Positions 46,440 to 59,006 of a DNA stretch of 64,000 nucleotides are shown piece by piece. This DNA is from Branchiostoma belcheri (lineage: Eukaryota; Chordata; Leptocardii; Amphioxiformes; Branchiostomatidae). Below the pieces are notes generated by a model. The model did not search any database, was not told the DNA's origin, and saw only the letters and a program-made list of their open reading frames with translations. The stretch is from NCBI RefSeq assembly GCF_001625305.1, contig NW_017802647.1, positions 564,218-628,217 of the forward strand, in the 5' to 3' direction. The position numbers and the translations under genes are program-made. The stretch's first letter is position 1; each line of letters begins with the position of its first letter.

Positions 46440-48886
46440 CAGGATGGACAGTGTAGCATATTGTATATAGATGACTGTTGTTTTATTTGTCTTCTGTATA
46501 GAGTATCTATGAATGATGCCTGCTTTTGCTTTTTTTTTTTGAGGAAGCACCGAGCAACTGAAACATGACACAAATTCCTCCTGACATTGCATATGAAGGA
46601 CTAGGTAAAACATAAAGGTTAGAAGAACACAGAGGTTTAAAGTAAGAAGAGTTAAAGCTGGGAGCAGGAAACATTGGAGTGAGTACTTGGATGTATAGCT
46701 TTATTGTACTTTGCAAGACTGACCAGGCAGCTGTCAAAGTTTTGATGAAAAAACTCACTACCACAATTACATTGTCCAACACTTCCCTCCTAGCAGTTAC
46801 AACAGCAGTGGTCATTTACTTAATATGTTCAACTCAAAGCGATGAAGGTTAGACATTCAGGTGGAACATCACATACAAGATGATTCAAGAAACTGGATGA
46901 ATTCTTTGAATAGCCAGATATTTCTGATACCATCCACTAAGTTTCATTAATGTAGACTTCATCATTCAAGATGAAACCCTCCAGAGAATTTATCCCGTTA
47001 CTTTTTTTTGTATCAGCATCTTGAGGCTTTTCTCAAATGCTTGTACTTTGTAGTCAACGGTATATTTTAAGGGCTGTTTGCGGTAAATAATTCCAGTATG
47101 CCGGCACGTAAAAATGTACTCATCCTCCCAGCTGACCTTCTTTGTGTCTGGACTTTGTTTCTAGTATATGTAACACACACACAAAAAAAATGATGCAGTT
47201 TCAATGCACAGTGCATCCAACAACACTACATGTAAAGTTATATCCTTGTACAAAAGACCTAGTACGTAACCTGGTTCCATTGTTACATACCAAAAGCAGA
47301 AGCATAAAGAATCATGGGGAAGATTTGAATTTCCATGTAAAATAAACTTGTGTTCCATTTTGTACAGATGTGTGGTAAAGGCACCACAAGTCACATAAAA
47401 GCATGCAGTGTATACTGAGGAAGAAAAGAAACGTAAAGGGAAAAAGTTGCTGCAAGACGAACCCTTTAAACATACAAGACTGACTTAAGAAGGCATGGCT
47501 CTTGTAAATCAGCTCTAGATACCCTAAACATCTACTTCAATGACAGAAATGTACAGAATATCATGCAAACAAAATGGCTCTTCTTCAGAGTAATACTGAG
47601 TGAACAGTGTCATGTAGGAAGCCATTAGTACATTTAACTGATAATAAATAAGGTAAATCTTGGCAGCTGTTTTTGTATTTCAGACAACTACAGTGGAGTG
47701 TTGATTCCTAATTCCAGTTTGTACTTCCAGTGTACTGTAACATGCAGTAGCCAGGCCAGTGTAGCTTTAACTGTTGCCAGTTTTATAGTTGCAGAAAAGT
47801 TGGTTTAAGCACAATTCATAGTCTCTTGTGAAGCTATTCTTTGAAGATGTTGGCTTTTAGAACTTGCCTTTCTTGAATCTACTTGGTACTTCGTTTGCTT
47901 AAATACTTAAATGATTGTTGTATGTGACATGTTTTGGAATTCTAATGTTTTTCTCCACATATCAGCAGACATCTCACGGAGTGTATAATTGTTTTTACAG
48001 CAAACAACTTGTGTCCATGTATTGTGGTCATTTTCAGACATCATGATGTACATAATTCTACAGAATGGCCCTTTGCTGGAAGCCTGGCTACAATGTTTTA
48101 TAACTATACAAACAACTGGCTACTACAGTAAAAACTCATCATTCTCTACCACATTCAAGTAGCAAGCTAAGCAGAATAGTTTTGATTACTGTCAAAAATT
48201 TTAAGATTGTCGTTCAATGCTTGTTGTTGGCATATGTTAACTGGCTTTTTCAGCTATCTTTGGGTGAATGAATGTCTACATAGCCAAAAAATAAGCTATC
48301 AATTATTACCTTCATTGTGATATTTGACTGATGTGTAAAAGTTACTGCATCACAGTTAAAACTTCTCTACAACAGGTTCATTTTAACAGCAGGACAAAGA
48401 ATTCTAACCTATACTTTCTAGTCTAAACAATCGCATATACATTTGTACTTTGTCTTGCCCCTCTTGTTCAATTTTCTACTTAAAAAAGGTCCTGAGAAGA
48501 CATTTTTTGTAATTTCAAGTCAAAACATATAAATTTTGTATCCGAATCAAGTCAAACGTATAATTTGCTATGATTGTGTATGCCATTTCCAACGACCCCT
48601 TTTTTGTAAATATGGTACAATAATATTATGTATATTTGTATACACTTTTAGGTAAGATTTAGGTAGGAGACACTTGTATATCTATATGTAAACATGACAT
48701 GTAATTAGCATGTTTTCTTACTGAATGTCAATGTAAACTTCCATGGAAGGATGGAGTATTCTTTGTCAGGGTGCCAGTGTAGGGTACCAGTCACGTGAAT
48801 GCAAGTTATGTAACAAGTTTCTATTTTGGTGTATAAAAGTGCATTATACTTGTGAATGTTGGCTAAGACTTGAGCAGTGAAATAAA
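46440..48886 (+). other. probable RAB40 3' UTR
   Basis: AT-rich sequence with no coding signal between the RAB40 stop and the AATAAA at 48881-48886. Another AATAAA occurs at 47341-47346. A 3' UTR of up to 2.4 kb is plausible, but the site used cannot be told from sequence. Confidence 0.45.
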
Positions 48887-49270
48887 GACGCTATTGCAAG
48901 CTCTTTGCCTTTTTTTCTTGTGGTAAAAGTACATGTACATGGAGCAGGCTTGATATAGAATTACTTGTAGTTGTGGTGTATTTGTAGCAAGAAATAAAGA
49001 TTGTAACTCTAAAATACTGAGTTGGAAATCTTCAGTAGCTCTTGAATAGGACATTTTGTCAAAGTAGTCAAGGAAAATAACCTAGACCATTGAATGGTAC
49101 ATGTACTTATAGTTTGGTGATACATTGTGTAAGTGCACCATCTAGCATTTTTCTTTGGTACTGCAAGAATACATTTCATTATAAATCGCCATGAAAGGAA
49201 GTTTGAAAGGGAGGTAATTGTTTTTGTCAGGTGTGTTTCTACACTTTTGTAAGCAATACATGTACAAGCA

Positions 49271-49487
49271 TTACAGTTTTTCTGTTTCCTTCTCTGCTTT
49301 TTTGTCCCGTATACTGACACTCCTGTTCCCCTTGACATAAAATCTCCAGGGTTTTTTTGCCCACTCCTCCCCAGATGAATCTATCCCTATCCTTGTGGAG
49401 TGTATGATGTCAGAGTCTTTCACATCCTCCCCTGGTTCCAGCCATATAAAGGGACATGTGGTCAGGTCCTCCTGGTTCACTGTGTCC
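49271..49487 (-). CDS. MPG: MPG coding exon 4 and stop (residues 213-284)
   Basis: 217 bp, acceptor TTATTCTAG, stop TAA at 49273-49271. It encodes DTVNQEDLTTCPFIWLEPGE, then STRIGIDSSGEEWAKKPWRF and YVKGNRSVSIRDKKAE. Confidence 0.94.
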
Positions 49488-51785
49488 CTAGAATAAAGCA
49501 AGTAAAAAATGGACAACTTAATCTAAATGTAGACTAGAGAAATAACATTTGCAAAGCAAATGCATAATGTTTACCTTCGGACATGGTCTGCTCTGTTATG
49601 ATTCTTATTCAAACACATTCACATACATGTACTACTAGTATATGGTGACAGGAGCAGAGCAGATGAATGAAATGAGTGAGTGAATGAGAAAGGAAGCATC
49701 TTGGATGAGAAGCTTGCGGGAAGCATTCTCACATATACTCCATATTGTTTTATGCAGTGCATAAAACAATATGGAGTATATGTGAGAAATGTTCACAACA
49801 AGAAATCAAAGATTTTACACCATTAAGTATTTACAGTTGCTGTGAAATTTTATTCATTTTTGTGCCCAATGTTTGTAACCATTTTGACCTCTAATTTGAC
49901 CTTCCTATCAGTCTGCAGTTACATCATTCCCCCTTCACTCCCTGTGACTCAACTGTATCAAAATAACTGCAGATAAAAGGCTAAATGGCCATCGTCATAC
50001 ACAAAGATAATTATCATGGAAAGTATACAGGAAAGCCATACTTGTCTATGTGCAGAGCTTGACACAGTTTGGAAGGACCGTTGCCCAGCTGTTCTGTCTT
50101 CAGGTCTGCCCCCTTGTCTCCTCTCCGCTGTCCTCGCTGTACCTTCATCCTGTCTACACCAGTCAGCGGCTGGACAGCACGGATCAGGACAGCTGCCCCT
50201 TCCCCTGTGGCCCAAAACATCAGGTACATTATAGATACATGTGTGTGTATTATTCAAGCTGGCATCAAAGAAATCAAGGATAACATACTGATACCAACAA
50301 GGAAGTAGAAACTAAGTAAGTAAGTCAAGTAAAATCAGCCTCCTGCCATACGTTTTCACAGTCCTTACGGTGTTAGTTACACTTAGTCTAGTACAAAAAT
50401 GTACTTCAGCATTCATAGATGAATACAAAGCATGAAAATCTCCTTTTTAAGCTCCTACTCACTGTGAAGTAAATTTGACAGCAAAAGGAAATGAATTTAC
50501 AGTATCATGTGTGCATGCTTCTTGATGTCAATTTTTAGTGGTTTACGTAGAAAATATGTTAAACTGTCACATTTATTTCACAGTGAGTAGGAGCTTAAAA
50601 AAGATATTTTCATGTTTTGTATTGATGGTTGAATGACTAATCTGCAGCATATTTCCCCTGCACACCTTGACTGGATATGTTGAAGCAGTGGTACATGCCG
50701 TAGATGATGTACACATACGCCGTTCCGGGTTTCATGAACATTGCAGCGTTCCTCTCCGTTTTCTTGTTCCCGAAAGAATGCGAGGCCTTGTCATCCCTAC
50801 CACAGTACGCCTCCGTTTCCACGATCATCCCGGACACCACCGAATCATTGTCAAGTTTCCTGACTATGACTTTTCCCAACAACGCTTTCGCAAGGTCCAA
50901 ACACTTTTGATCATAGAAGCTAGACAACAGCCTAGCATTACATGAACTTGTTGTATCATTGGAAAAATATGGACTAGTACATGTACTTGTTGTGGCATCT
51001 TGCAAAGTAGGTGTTTTTGTTTTCACTTTGGCCTTGACTGGACAGTCTGAAGCTTCAGATAGTTTGTGTTTCTTGGATTTTAGTGGTGACATCTTGGGAG
51101 CTACATCTGCCATCCTCAAGCAGTTTGTCTGGAACAGGTGGCAATGTGAATATGTTAATGACAGCATTTATACATTAAAGGAATAGTCCTAAAAGGCATT
51201 TGGTAGTTATTAAAAAGGCAGTATGTAGAACTGGTGTGTGTAATATCACCAAGGAGGTTTTAAAAAGGGAACCTCCTTGATATCATGATACTACCAGCTG
51301 CCATTGCATGACTGAAAACCTGGTATGTTGATGCCTCCAGGCTAAAACCTGGTACGTTAATACCTACAGCCAGGCAATCAGTGGAGATAAAAATGTCTCA
51401 AGAGATGAAAGTGAATTACAAGCCCTGTTGGAACTCTACCAGGTATAACATTTGGTCCTGCTTGCCTCTAGGGCACCTGTGACTCCTTCATTCCTACATG
51501 TACCTGTATGTGCCCCCCCCCCCCACAGCATTCCTCAACAAGCAATACTATAGTATGGATTAATTCAGTTTTATATGTATGTGCCAAGTCTTGTGCTTGA
51601 ATAAGATTCTTGAATCAGAATGCAATCTTGTGTTAACTGTATACCAATAATCAGCACGATACACAAGAATACAGACAGAGTGTACAAGATCTTAGATACA
51701 TGATCTTACCAACTTACATTGTACCAAACTAAACCCTAGTCCACACTCACTGTGTTTTAAATTATGGTTTTACCTGCCCAGACAT
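49271..51785 (-). CDS. MPG: DNA-3-methyladenine (alkyladenine) glycosylase, whole gene span
   Basis: Monofunctional nuclear DNA glycosylase that excises alkylated and deaminated purines to start base-excision repair. Four coding exons on the minus strand: 51785-51774, 51128-50666, 50204-50042, 49487-49271. They give 284 residues (human 298) with consistent phases. The Lys/Ser/Thr-rich head is disordered. The core carries the catalytic Glu in IVETEAY (Glu 110, equivalent to human E125), the DNA-intercalating Tyr in YVYIIYGMY (Tyr 147, human Y162), His 121 (human H136) and Asn 154 (human N169). GPSKLCQAL and EWAKKPWRFYVKGN complete the fold. A second in-frame start (MADV, 51113) could be used if transcription begins inside the first intron. 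Convergent with RAB40 and head-to-head with the gene at 52200. Confidence 0.95.
49727..49787. repeat. perfect 61-bp palindrome
   Basis: Two perfect 30-bp arms (49727-49756 and 49758-49787) around one G, in the MPG intron between exons 4 and 3. Sequence beyond the arms matches only partly. See the finding on this palindrome. Confidence 0.93.
50042..50204 (-). CDS. MPG: MPG coding exon 3 (residues 159-213)
   Basis: 163 bp, acceptor GCCACAG, donor GACAA|GTATGG. It encodes GEGAAVLIRAVQPLTGVDRM and NGPSKLCQALHID, matching human GACVLLRALEPL and SGPSKLCQALAI. Confidence 0.94.
50423..50622. mobile_element. MITE with 57-bp inverted ends (200 bp) in an MPG intron
   Basis: Left end ATACAAAGCATGAAAATCTC and right end are inverted for about 57 bp with few mismatches (shared AAGCTCCTACTCACTGTGAA). 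It is flanked by TGA at 50420-50422 and 50623-50625, a possible 3-bp target duplication. Confidence 0.78.
50666..51128 (-). CDS. MPG: MPG coding exon 2 (residues 5-159)
   Basis: 463 bp, acceptor CCTGTTCCAG, donor GTCAAG|GTGTGC. It holds the basic, low-complexity N-terminus (SPLKSKKHKLSEA) and the whole catalytic half, from FYDQKCLDLAKALLGKVIVR to the conserved NISSQ. Confidence 0.95.
51774..51785 (-). CDS. MPG: MPG coding exon 1 (MSGQ)
   Basis: A four-codon exon ending at donor GGGCAG|GTAAAA. It joins the acceptor GTTCCAG at 51129 in phase 0, so that MSGQ runs into TNCLRMADV in one open frame. It is too short to detect except through its splice site, and an upstream leader exon may make MADV (51113) the true start instead. 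Confidence 0.5.
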
Positions 51786-52199
51786 GTTCAGGCACTCCAC
51801 CTAGCAGATCCTTACCAACCTGCACCACATTACACCTGTTCAGCCAGAAGTATTTGTCTTCAAAACATTCCAGTCTAGAATTTCCACTTGTTTCCCTGCC
51901 ACAAGACGACAACAACAACAAACAGCATGCACACCTACCCTATGTCCGGTCAAAGGTCAAACATAATATGATTTTGAAGGCCACGAAATGTTCCTCTAAA
52001 CAGTTCGATAAAAATGCAATCAGGATATCAAACGGTCAAAGCAAATTCCTGACCTACTACGTTTATATTCAAAGTTGCAAAAAGCATAGAAATAGGATGA
52101 ATAGCGCGGGTATGTTGTGTTTATATGTTTTTGAAATTTTATTTCGTTTTGCGTTCTTCGCCCTCTCACTTCCGCCTTCTGAAGTTGACCCCTGACCTT
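51786..52199. promoter_or_regulatory. divergent promoter between MPG and the gene at 52200
   Basis: 414 bp between facing-away start codons. An ETS-type site CACTTCCG lies at 52167-52174, and CpG density rises toward 52200. No TATA box is obvious. Confidence 0.55.
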
Positions 52200-52307
52200 A
52201 TGGAATCGAACTCCCTGCGATCAGCGGCAGATCTGGCTTGTCCGGACAACAATAACGTCTTGTTGCTTCCTTCCCCGCCGCTCCAGTCTGGCCGCCGACT
52301 CGGAATG
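52200..52307 (+). CDS. first coding exon of a gene leaving the window (possibly an iRhom, RHBDF)
   Basis: 36 codons from ATG 52200 (G at +4) to a perfect donor (CGGAATG|GTAAGT), ending in phase 0 on a Met codon. An upstream in-frame ATG at 52125 also exists. The peptide ends LLLPSPPLQSGRRLGM. Human RHBDF1 is the head-to-head neighbour of MPG and has a ...PPPLYVGPCQLGM segment in its N-terminus. That weak resemblance plus position suggests RHBDF, but no rhomboid domain is in the window. Any other gene with a short, disordered first exon is possible. Confidence 0.45.
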
Positions 52308-52726
52308 GTAAGTCTGACATATCCCTCATTGTGTGTGTAAGGATATCAAGATGCCTTAGAACGCCGTAAGGTCAGAAATCTTAGCGAAAGACGGCGGAGA
52401 GAGAGGGTTGGTTGTGACGAAAGTAGGTGTAGGGAGGAAGTGTCAAACCAGGTATTACACATCGCGATGCGAGAGCGGGCTAGCTCGGGCATGCTCCCCT
52501 GAGGGCACAGCGCTACCAACTCGCAATCCAGGCCTTCCTGTTCCCCTAAACAACTAGCGACATGTGTAAGAGTAGAAGCGATCGTCGTCAGAGTGTTGTA
52601 TAAGTGTTTTGTGGCTGTCGTGGCGTTGAAAAAAAAAGTAGTCGGGTGTGCACAGCTGATCTATGAGCCGGGCTCACCCCCCTCCCCATGCCGTGTTTCC
52701 GAGTGTCGCATTCCGGTAAACTCTGA

Positions 52727-52844
52727 GCAGATGTTGAGGTGGAAGATCGTTACGTTTTTTGGCTACCGGGCTTCTCATCCCGCCATCCACACAGGTAGGA
52801 CTGTAGTCAGAGTACACGTTACGGTCTTCCACGTCAACATCTGC
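52727..52844. repeat. inverted repeat with 28-bp arms
   Basis: 52727-52754 pairs with 52817-52844 (GCAGATGTTGAGGTGGAAGA opposite its near-perfect complement, 3 mismatches) across a 62-nt loop, about 0.4 kb into the intron. Confidence 0.75.
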
Positions 52845-55800
52845 TTGATTTGATAGCATTCCTGTGGGTTTCAAATGGCGCGCTCCAGAACTGAAGAGGA
52901 AGCGACCAGCCTTGCATATGGGCCTGCCCCGTGTGCCAGTCCAGTGATGTAACCTGTACTACACATACCAGCCCTGTTACTTACACTAACATGACTGTAC
53001 AGATAGTGAAAATGATTGTTGAAGGAAAAGAATATATCAGGATTGATTTTATAGACAGATAATAGGTATTTCAATAGGTCAACTGGAGGAACTTCTCTGT
53101 GGATAATTTGTAAGATACCGTGGCCGTGAATAATTTGAAGGTGCAAGGACATTATAATATTGATAGCCCTTATTTAAGGGAGTAAATGTTGCAGATCTTC
53201 CAGATTCATTTTTCAGAAGAAATATCACCCCTGGGATCTCTTACAAGAGTATGATTCAATGTTGATGAATCATTTATGGTACAACTTCAACAAGATGTAA
53301 ATTGTTAGATTGTATGATCAGTTTGTCACTTTTTAACAAATTGTAAAAAGTTATACCATGTCTGTAGCAACTGGTAAATTATCTGTACATATCTGTCAAT
53401 ATTATCTCTTTCCCCTAAAAACATTAAACAGGAAAAAGGAAATGATGATTGAGTATAACATCCCCCCATGCAGACCCTCCCACTCCACCCCCACATACAC
53501 ACCCCTATATGGTGATCTGTCGCTACAATTAATACAAACATGCTGATATTGTTGTTGTGGTTGTGGTTGCTAGTACTTGCTACATTTTGATAAGATCCCA
53601 GTGAGTCATAAATGTGTCATGAAAAATCCCCACCAAATCAAAGGTCAAAACCTGATCTTGTGATGGTGACTCTTTGGTACCCCAACCCTGGTCATGTTAT
53701 CTTTGAGGAAACACTAATATAAACATGCACTTTTTCCTGGTATACACCCGGAGCATCAAAAACATACTTGGTTGATGTCATTCCAAAATTAAAGGTTTAG
53801 GAAGTAAATATTATAAAATGTAGAGAATAACTAGCCTTGGTTTTCTGTCAGGCTTCCATACTTGGCTCTTTTGTGTATCATACTACATGTTGTAGGATGG
53901 CACCCAGGCTTGAAAATTTTAGATAACAACTTTGAGCAAGTAATTTGTAAAGAAAACTCATTGTTGGAGTAGTGGCAAATGCTTTGATGCGTTGACAAGG
54001 GATGCGTTGACAATGGATACTACTACAGTACTAGTGTGTATATAATTAGCAACTGAAATGTTAGATTACTATATATACTATTCAACATCTTCAGGAAAAG
54101 AAAAAGTGGGTAAAAAACAACACATATTTAAAGTTAATTAAACCCACGACATTGATATCTACAATGAATGATTTTGAACGTCTGTCTAAAGCCCCCGTCA
54201 CACATCCAAAAATTTGCCAACCATTCGGGAGTAAGTCAGCAGTGTTAGACTTAGAGGCATGTTCGGGGTCAAATTTGACTCAAGTTTAACTTAAATTTGT
54301 TTCCATTCAAGGTAGGTGTGGCCTAAATCTGGCCAGACTGCTCCCCAACATAATCCAAACCTGGTCGGCTGGAGTTTGGGAACCAATTTGGAGGAAGGCC
54401 ATGTGGCAGAGACTTAGCAGTTTAAGAAGTAGTACAGTAACTACAAATGTACCAGTACCAGTACTGGAACTAGCTGGTACCAGGGGCTTATCAGGCCCTA
54501 TCAGACCTTGTCACTAACTAAGATAGCCTGAGGGAATAAACAAACAACAAGGCAAACAGGGGACCAGATAAGGCGTCTGACCTCTTTTTATTAAGCAGAT
54601 GTGTTGTGTGGCAGGATTACATAGAAATTCAATAGTCTCATTTATCATAGCAGCCTTCAAGGTCATTATTTCATTCCATATCATCGCCATATTTCATACA
54701 CGCTTATAGGTCGGCCAGCGGTCAATATATCCATTATCGACTTTGTAGGCAAGAAGTGATATGTCTGCTTTGGTTATAATCACAATGGGCAGAAATGTTT
54801 AGTATGGTGAAGGGAACAGGTGGGCCAATAGTGATATCTAAGCCCAGACAATGCAGCGGATTCTTTTAGTAGCTTTCCAATACACTCATCTCTTTTCCCG
54901 CTTACCAATGTGATAAAAAACGTACATTAATATTGTCTTTGTTAAGATATTGGAAGATCCTCACAATATAAAGTGTCCATTATTTTGATAAAGATCATAT
55001 CTTTGCATTGTACTGATAATTATACTGATAATAACTGATAATTATGCTGATACACCAACAGGTGTCTTTCACCATCACATAGCAATGTGTCAATAACATA
55101 CTTGATCAGGGGAAAGGAATATTTGCATATAACTTAAGATTTATTATCAATATCTATATGACTCGAGTTTATGGACTGAAGCAATATAGGTGTAGCTCAT
55201 GACAAACAGTTCTATTTTTTTTCAAACGCAGCTAAAATTATAGAAGTCTTTCCATATCTATACATTTAGTTATTAACATATTTGTCAAGGTGTCTAACTT
55301 ATGCCTCTGTCAACTAAATTTGACAAAATGCCACACCATGGAAAAATTAGGTTACACGGTTGTTCATCAGAAACTCTATAACTTGAGAATTGTGGGGATG
55401 CATAGATAGTTTTTCGATACGGCAACCAAGCAGGCAATTGTCTTATTCTCTCCACAGATCTATCTGTAAGGCATATGTTCAGGTTTATGGAAGCTATTAC
55501 CCATTCAACGGAGATCCACTGTAGGAAAATCAATGCTGAAATGCCCGCTGTTTAAATCTGTTGCATAAAGTATGCTTTCCTACAGACAAAAGGGGCTGTT
55601 TCTGATCTAGTGGCAAATGGCAGCGAGATATTCAGTGAACAGAAAGGAACTTGCCGAAATGTTGAGGCATTAAATCGGTCACACACGTAGAAGAAAACAT
55701 AAGGGCTTACTGACTATTCTGTACATACATTATACACCTGTAGAGGTGAGGAATTCTTGATGAAGGGATTGCTCCTCTAATGCCTTCCTCTTTATCTTTT

Positions 55801-57498
55801 CCAGACATAGATTTAGAAGAAACGCCTGCATCGATGTACGAATTTGTCCTGTCAGTCAAGCATACACCGTTGTCTAATATCCAATCAGATGGCAGTGTTG
55901 AGTTATAGATTTCAGGAGCGGCTAGCATTATCTTCCTAAGTACAGCGCCGCTGTAATGTCCCCGGCTCCGTACCTAATGTTTGACATTGACCGTGGAGGC
56001 TTAGGCTGGCAGGCTGCCGTCTGACCTGGACCCCGGTATGTAAATAAGACGGGACCTTCACACTTTTCATCTGCTCCGAATGCATTAAGTTAAAGAGTTT
56101 CGATGCCGGCCGCGTTTAGCCCGACGTGATTCCCAGCAGTTTAATCTGCCATTGTCCTTGTCGATGACCTTTTCCATGGCCGTCCTCTAATGAAGGATGG
56201 GACGGCTCCATTAACTGCATTTAGGCGGGCCGTTCTTTTCATTTTGCCGCGCGCCTACGGGACACGAGCACTGGTAATTGAATTTGAGGACCGAGAGGTG
56301 AGCTGCGATCTGGCTTTGCACTTATAGTGTGTATCGTTGTGTGCAAGGAGGACCATACAAGGTAGCTAGACATCATTTATTATATGAGAATATTTGTACC
56401 ATTTCCCTTGGGTGGGTTTGGAATAGATGTGTCCTCCGCTGGACCATGCTATTTGTTATGGACTTATAATTATTATACTGAAGTTCTTATAGCCAGAGGA
56501 CCAGAAGTCATTGGATTGTATAAAGTAAGATGTTGGAAAGAATTTCATGAGTGGACCTCTGTAGGGACTACTAGGGAGACAAACGAAAATGATTTGTAAA
56601 GTCATCTTGCATGCTATGGGAATTTTTATTCCACAGGATTGGCTGAGGTTTAGGGGAATGTTGCAATTGAGTGCCTCTAGATCTGAGAATCCATTTTCTG
56701 TGCAATATTCTGGTAACAGGCTAAAGTGGGGACGACATTTTCCAACATGTACGGGAGGACACGCAATAGCTCATGTCAGCTCCATGTCTGTTACAATATA
56801 CTTCACCTGTCGTGATTTCATTACATGTCAACCCTTCGCTTGCCGTATATTGCAAAAACGTGTTAGCTTCATTTTGTGCTGAGACCTAAGAGTTAACTTG
56901 CAATCTCCAATAATACTCTCTTGTGATGTTTGAACTGATTTTACATGTCTCCAAGGTTACATAAGTCCATATATTAATTAATAATGTCAGGAAGACTTCC
57001 GAAGTGATGATTTTAACCTCAGTTTTGATAAAAGTGGGTTGTTAAGGTACTTTACTAGTTTTAGAACTGGCTGCTGTTGTCCCTTGGGGATTTAACCCAA
57101 AACAAGATTATTACATAGTGCTGGTATATTGGCAGAGGTATTGTAATATTGAAGCAATTCCAAGCAAGTAAATTGTATAATGAAACCCGGTAATAGTTAT
57201 TTAGGGATTGTAATAATATTTTGTCAATACCGTAACAGGGATACGTAGATGGGAGAGACCAGTTCCACCCAGAATGTTTTATTGCTGAGGTGGCCACAGG
57301 GGAAAAGTCATGGGAAGGGCATGGTTTTGTCTCAGTTAGGGCGGGAATTGTGTGATGTTAGACATAGTTGTGATATGCTGGCCCGGTGCCAGGGGGTACA
57401 TATAATGGTAGAGGAAATGTGAACACAATGGCTTTGGGCAGGTCTAGAAGAGGAAGGATTTTGGAGAGTTACAACCTGGCCTTTTTATGCCCAAATAA

Positions 57499-57866
57499 GG
57501 CCACACCAATTTAATTTGTTGGTTCTCGGATTTACCTCTTCATTTTTTTCTGATTTGAAAAGAAACAAAAAAGATTCTGGTTTGGAATCAACTAAAAAAT
57601 GCTTATATTTTGCCCCCAATGGCTGAGGAAAGTCCCTTTCTTCTTAGTTGTTACACTTTTTCCGTCTATCAATGCAGTGTTTTGATTAAAAGTTCAAAAT
57701 TCATTGTTTAAATTTTAACCCAGCCTTTATTGTTGACTTCACGGCTCCTATCTAAGCATTTGGGGCTATAACTTATAAGAGGATGCCTAGACCGGTTTTT
57801 TTTGCCATTTCGCTTCATATTTTTTCTGGAAAAATCCGAGAACCAACAACTTAAATTGGTGTGGCC
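57499..57866. mobile_element. Harbinger-like MITE, copy 3 (368 bp)
   Basis: Closely matches 19137-19512 along its whole length, including ends GGCCACACCAATTTAATTTG, and is flanked by a TAA duplication (57496-57498 and 57867-57869). Confidence 0.87.
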
Positions 57867-58047
57867 TAACTATTTGGCAAAGGTTTATGAAGATATAGGC
57901 ACATCTTTCAGTTTAGATGTACTATAGGGGCTGGATTTGGCACTTTAAGTTTATGCTGATGGAGTAGCAATGGTTATAATGTGCAAGTGGGCATGTACAT
58001 ATATCTAGCAAAGGTCACAACAAAGTGTCTTAAATCATCACGTTGGC

Positions 58048-58280
58048 AGAACGTACTGCGCCTGCGCAAAACACGGATTTTTCACGGTTTTCGTTGGATG
58101 TTTGGTCAACGTTGCATCAGAATTTTGCCTGTTGCAGAATATATCTTTCCCGACATAACATTTGGAAACTACAGACGGAGTGTTAACCTTATATGTGCAA
58201 ATACGACCTGAAAGGAGACGTTCTGCCGAAAGGCTATGCACAATACATTAGGTTTCGCGTAGGTGCAGTACGTTGTGCTT
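58048..58280 (+). mobile_element. CpG-bearing MITE, copy 1
   Basis: Inverted ends AGAACGTACTGCGCCTGCGC and the complement of AGCACAACGTACTGCACCTA, with interior CAACGTTGCATCAGAATTTT. A second copy lies inverted at 59007-59257. The ends contain NRF1-like CGCCTGCGCA words. Confidence 0.55.
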
Positions 58281-59006
58281 CTACCAGGCAGTCATACGTA
58301 CATACGTGCAAGTAGAAACAGATACATACATGTTTAATTTACCAGTACATTTTAAGGCTGGTGACTTTTGTAAATAATATCTTACATGTAGTCTAAGTCT
58401 CAGTACGTAGAATTGACATGTTAGTAACTTTTGTGTTCATAAAATTCATAAGAATTTTGAAGTTGAATACACAAAATTTTTCTGGCTCAAATGTCAAGTG
58501 CTTCCTACTAGTACCACGGAAAAGAAGGACGGATATTCCCTTTCCTTCTACATAAAGGTCAGAGTCTTGTAGAGAGGACGATCAGTTGTTAGCATGTCAA
58601 TCGCCTGAAGGACCAAGCCGCTGCTGGCACGGCTGATAACAGTCACTACGTGCCGTACAGTCGCTGGCATCGCATCAACAGGACCCGAGCCACAATGCAC
58701 TCAGAATCATAAAGAACCTGCCACGCTCGTGAAGACAACTTACGTAATTAGCGCTACTGCTGTATCAGTGCAGTTATTGCTTTGGCTGGGTGATCTAGGC
58801 CAGGAAAGGGACGCATGTTGACCGTAATGCAATCTATCAACGTTTGTAGTCTAAACTACTTGTGACGTGAATGTAGAATGGTGTCGTAAAAGTAAAAGTG
58901 TTGAATGAGGCTGGCCTTTTGGTAGTGTAAGATATGATCTTATGGGATAGTAGCCGCTAAGTTACTCTTTGTAGATTCCATTGTACTATTAAATGAGCAT
59001 GTCGTC

